A stretch of DNA of 7,003 nucleotides, taken from Flavobacteriia bacterium. Its GTDB lineage: Bacteria; Bacteroidota; Bacteroidia; Flavobacteriales; Schleiferiaceae. The stretch lies in contig CATILC010000153.1 of the NCBI GenBank assembly GCA_949516455.1, forward strand, positions 1 to 7,003, written 5' to 3'. Numbering within the stretch: position 1 is the stretch's first letter; each line of letters opens with the position of its first letter. Under the pieces are notes generated by a model that searched no databases, was not told the DNA's origin, and worked only from the letters and a program-made list of their open reading frames with translations. A program made the position numbers and the translations under genes. Positions 6,596 to 7,003 of this stretch are shown in pieces.

Positions 6596-7003
6596 TCAGA
6601 GGCGCATCTCAGGAACGTCTTCCGGAACGACCAGAGCCCCTGCCGTGGCCTCTACGATCTCTTCTACGGAGACACCCGGTGCTCGTTCCATCAGGTGGAA
6701 GGAACCTTCCCGGACGTCCATGACCGCCAGATTCGTTACGATCTTTCGCACACAACCAACACCAGTGAGCGGAAGGCTGCATTTGGGCAGCAGCTTGCTC
6801 TCTCCTTTTTTATTGGTGTGCATCATGGCCACGATGATGTTCTCTGCCGAAGCCACCAGGTCCATGGCACCGCCCATGCCCTTCACCATGCGGCCGGGGA
6901 TCTTCCAATTGGCGATGTCTCCATTCTCCGAGACCTCCATGGCGCCGAGGACGGTCATTTGCACATGCTGGCCACGGATCATCGCAAAGCTCGTGGCTGA
7001 GTC
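6596..7003 (-). CDS. scoB: 3-oxoacid (succinyl-CoA:acetoacetate) CoA-transferase subunit B, C-terminal part
   Basis: The gene enters from the right edge on the minus strand and ends at TGA (reverse complement of 6596-6598). 135 residues are visible of a family length near 215-220. The reading from the edge is DSATSFAMIRGQHVQMTVLG, followed by AMEVSENGDIANW, then IPGRMVKGMGGAMDLVA, and later KCSLPLTG and TNLAVMD, all typical of CoA-transferase subunit B. The enzyme is a heterodimer that moves CoA from succinyl-CoA to acetoacetate in ketone body or short-chain acid use. The catalytic Glu lies further N-terminal, outside the window, and the subunit A gene would be expected upstream of it. The methionine at 6980-6982 is internal: the frame is open beyond it, and the residues before it (DSATSFA) belong to the conserved core. 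Acetate CoA-transferase or butyrate-acetoacetate CoA-transferase (AtoA) is the main alternative. Confidence 0.95.
   Translation of the reverse strand, partial: DSATSFAMIRGQHVQMTVLGAMEVSENGDIANWKIPGRMVKGMGGAMDLVASAENIIVAMMHTNKKGESKLLPKCSLPLTGVGCVRKIVTNLAVMDVREGSFHLMERAPGVSVEEIVEATAGALVVPEDVPEMRL

Noticed and set aside
6169..6723. A 184-codon plus-strand open frame opposite the membrane protein and CoA-transferase genes
   Set aside because: Its translation is low in hydrophobic core residues and has no family pattern, while both minus-strand genes are well supported.
6913..6930. SENG in the CoA-transferase as the catalytic glutamate motif
   Set aside because: The catalytic SENG motif of the family lies nearer the N-terminus, beyond the right edge; this VSENGD is a different conserved stretch.

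Overview
The window reads as chromosomal DNA of a free-living, probably aquatic member of the Bacteroidota, with moderate GC (roughly mid-50s percent by eye). The signs are a secreted glucanase with a C-terminal type IX secretion sorting domain, a well-formed Bacteroidota promoter (TTG, 18 nt, TACATTTG), the near absence of Shine-Dalgarno sequences, and a DUF2795 protein of the kind common in this phylum. Genus or family cannot be decided from the sequence alone. Coding density is high: the gaps between genes are 83, 101, 31, 73, 30 and 13 bases, so no gene-free stretch exceeds 300 bases. I see no tRNA, rRNA, CRISPR array, insertion sequence or phage gene.

Left part (1-2291, + strand): two adjacent proteins of the GH16 / concanavalin A-like fold. 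The first is cut by the left edge and keeps an EVDVE active-site-like motif. The second is complete: signal peptide, GH16 catalytic domain with ELDMME, an ExoP-like beta-sandwich module and a type IX sorting tail. Together they suggest extracellular attack on a beta-1,3-glucan such as laminarin.

Middle part (2393-5198, + strand): a 633-residue amidophosphoribosyltransferase-type protein of the long Bacteroidota form, a PduO-type cobalamin adenosyltransferase 31 bases downstream, then the small acidic DUF2795 gene. The DUF2795 gene has its own strong promoter and an intrinsic terminator, so it looks like an independent transcription unit. An exact 9-base direct repeat brackets its promoter -7 box and its start codon.

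Right part (5197-7003, - strand): the C-terminal part of a 3-oxoacid CoA-transferase subunit B enters from the right edge. It is followed after 13 bases by a GTG-started polytopic membrane protein with a GT-C glycosyltransferase-like layout. This unit converges on the DUF2795 gene, and its stop codon lies inside the terminator T-tract of that gene.

I did not find an obvious new multi-gene system. The parts least explained by known biology are the long PurF-like enzyme with its altered glutaminase pocket, the DUF2795 gene with its promoter repeat, and the membrane protein tied to the CoA-transferase.
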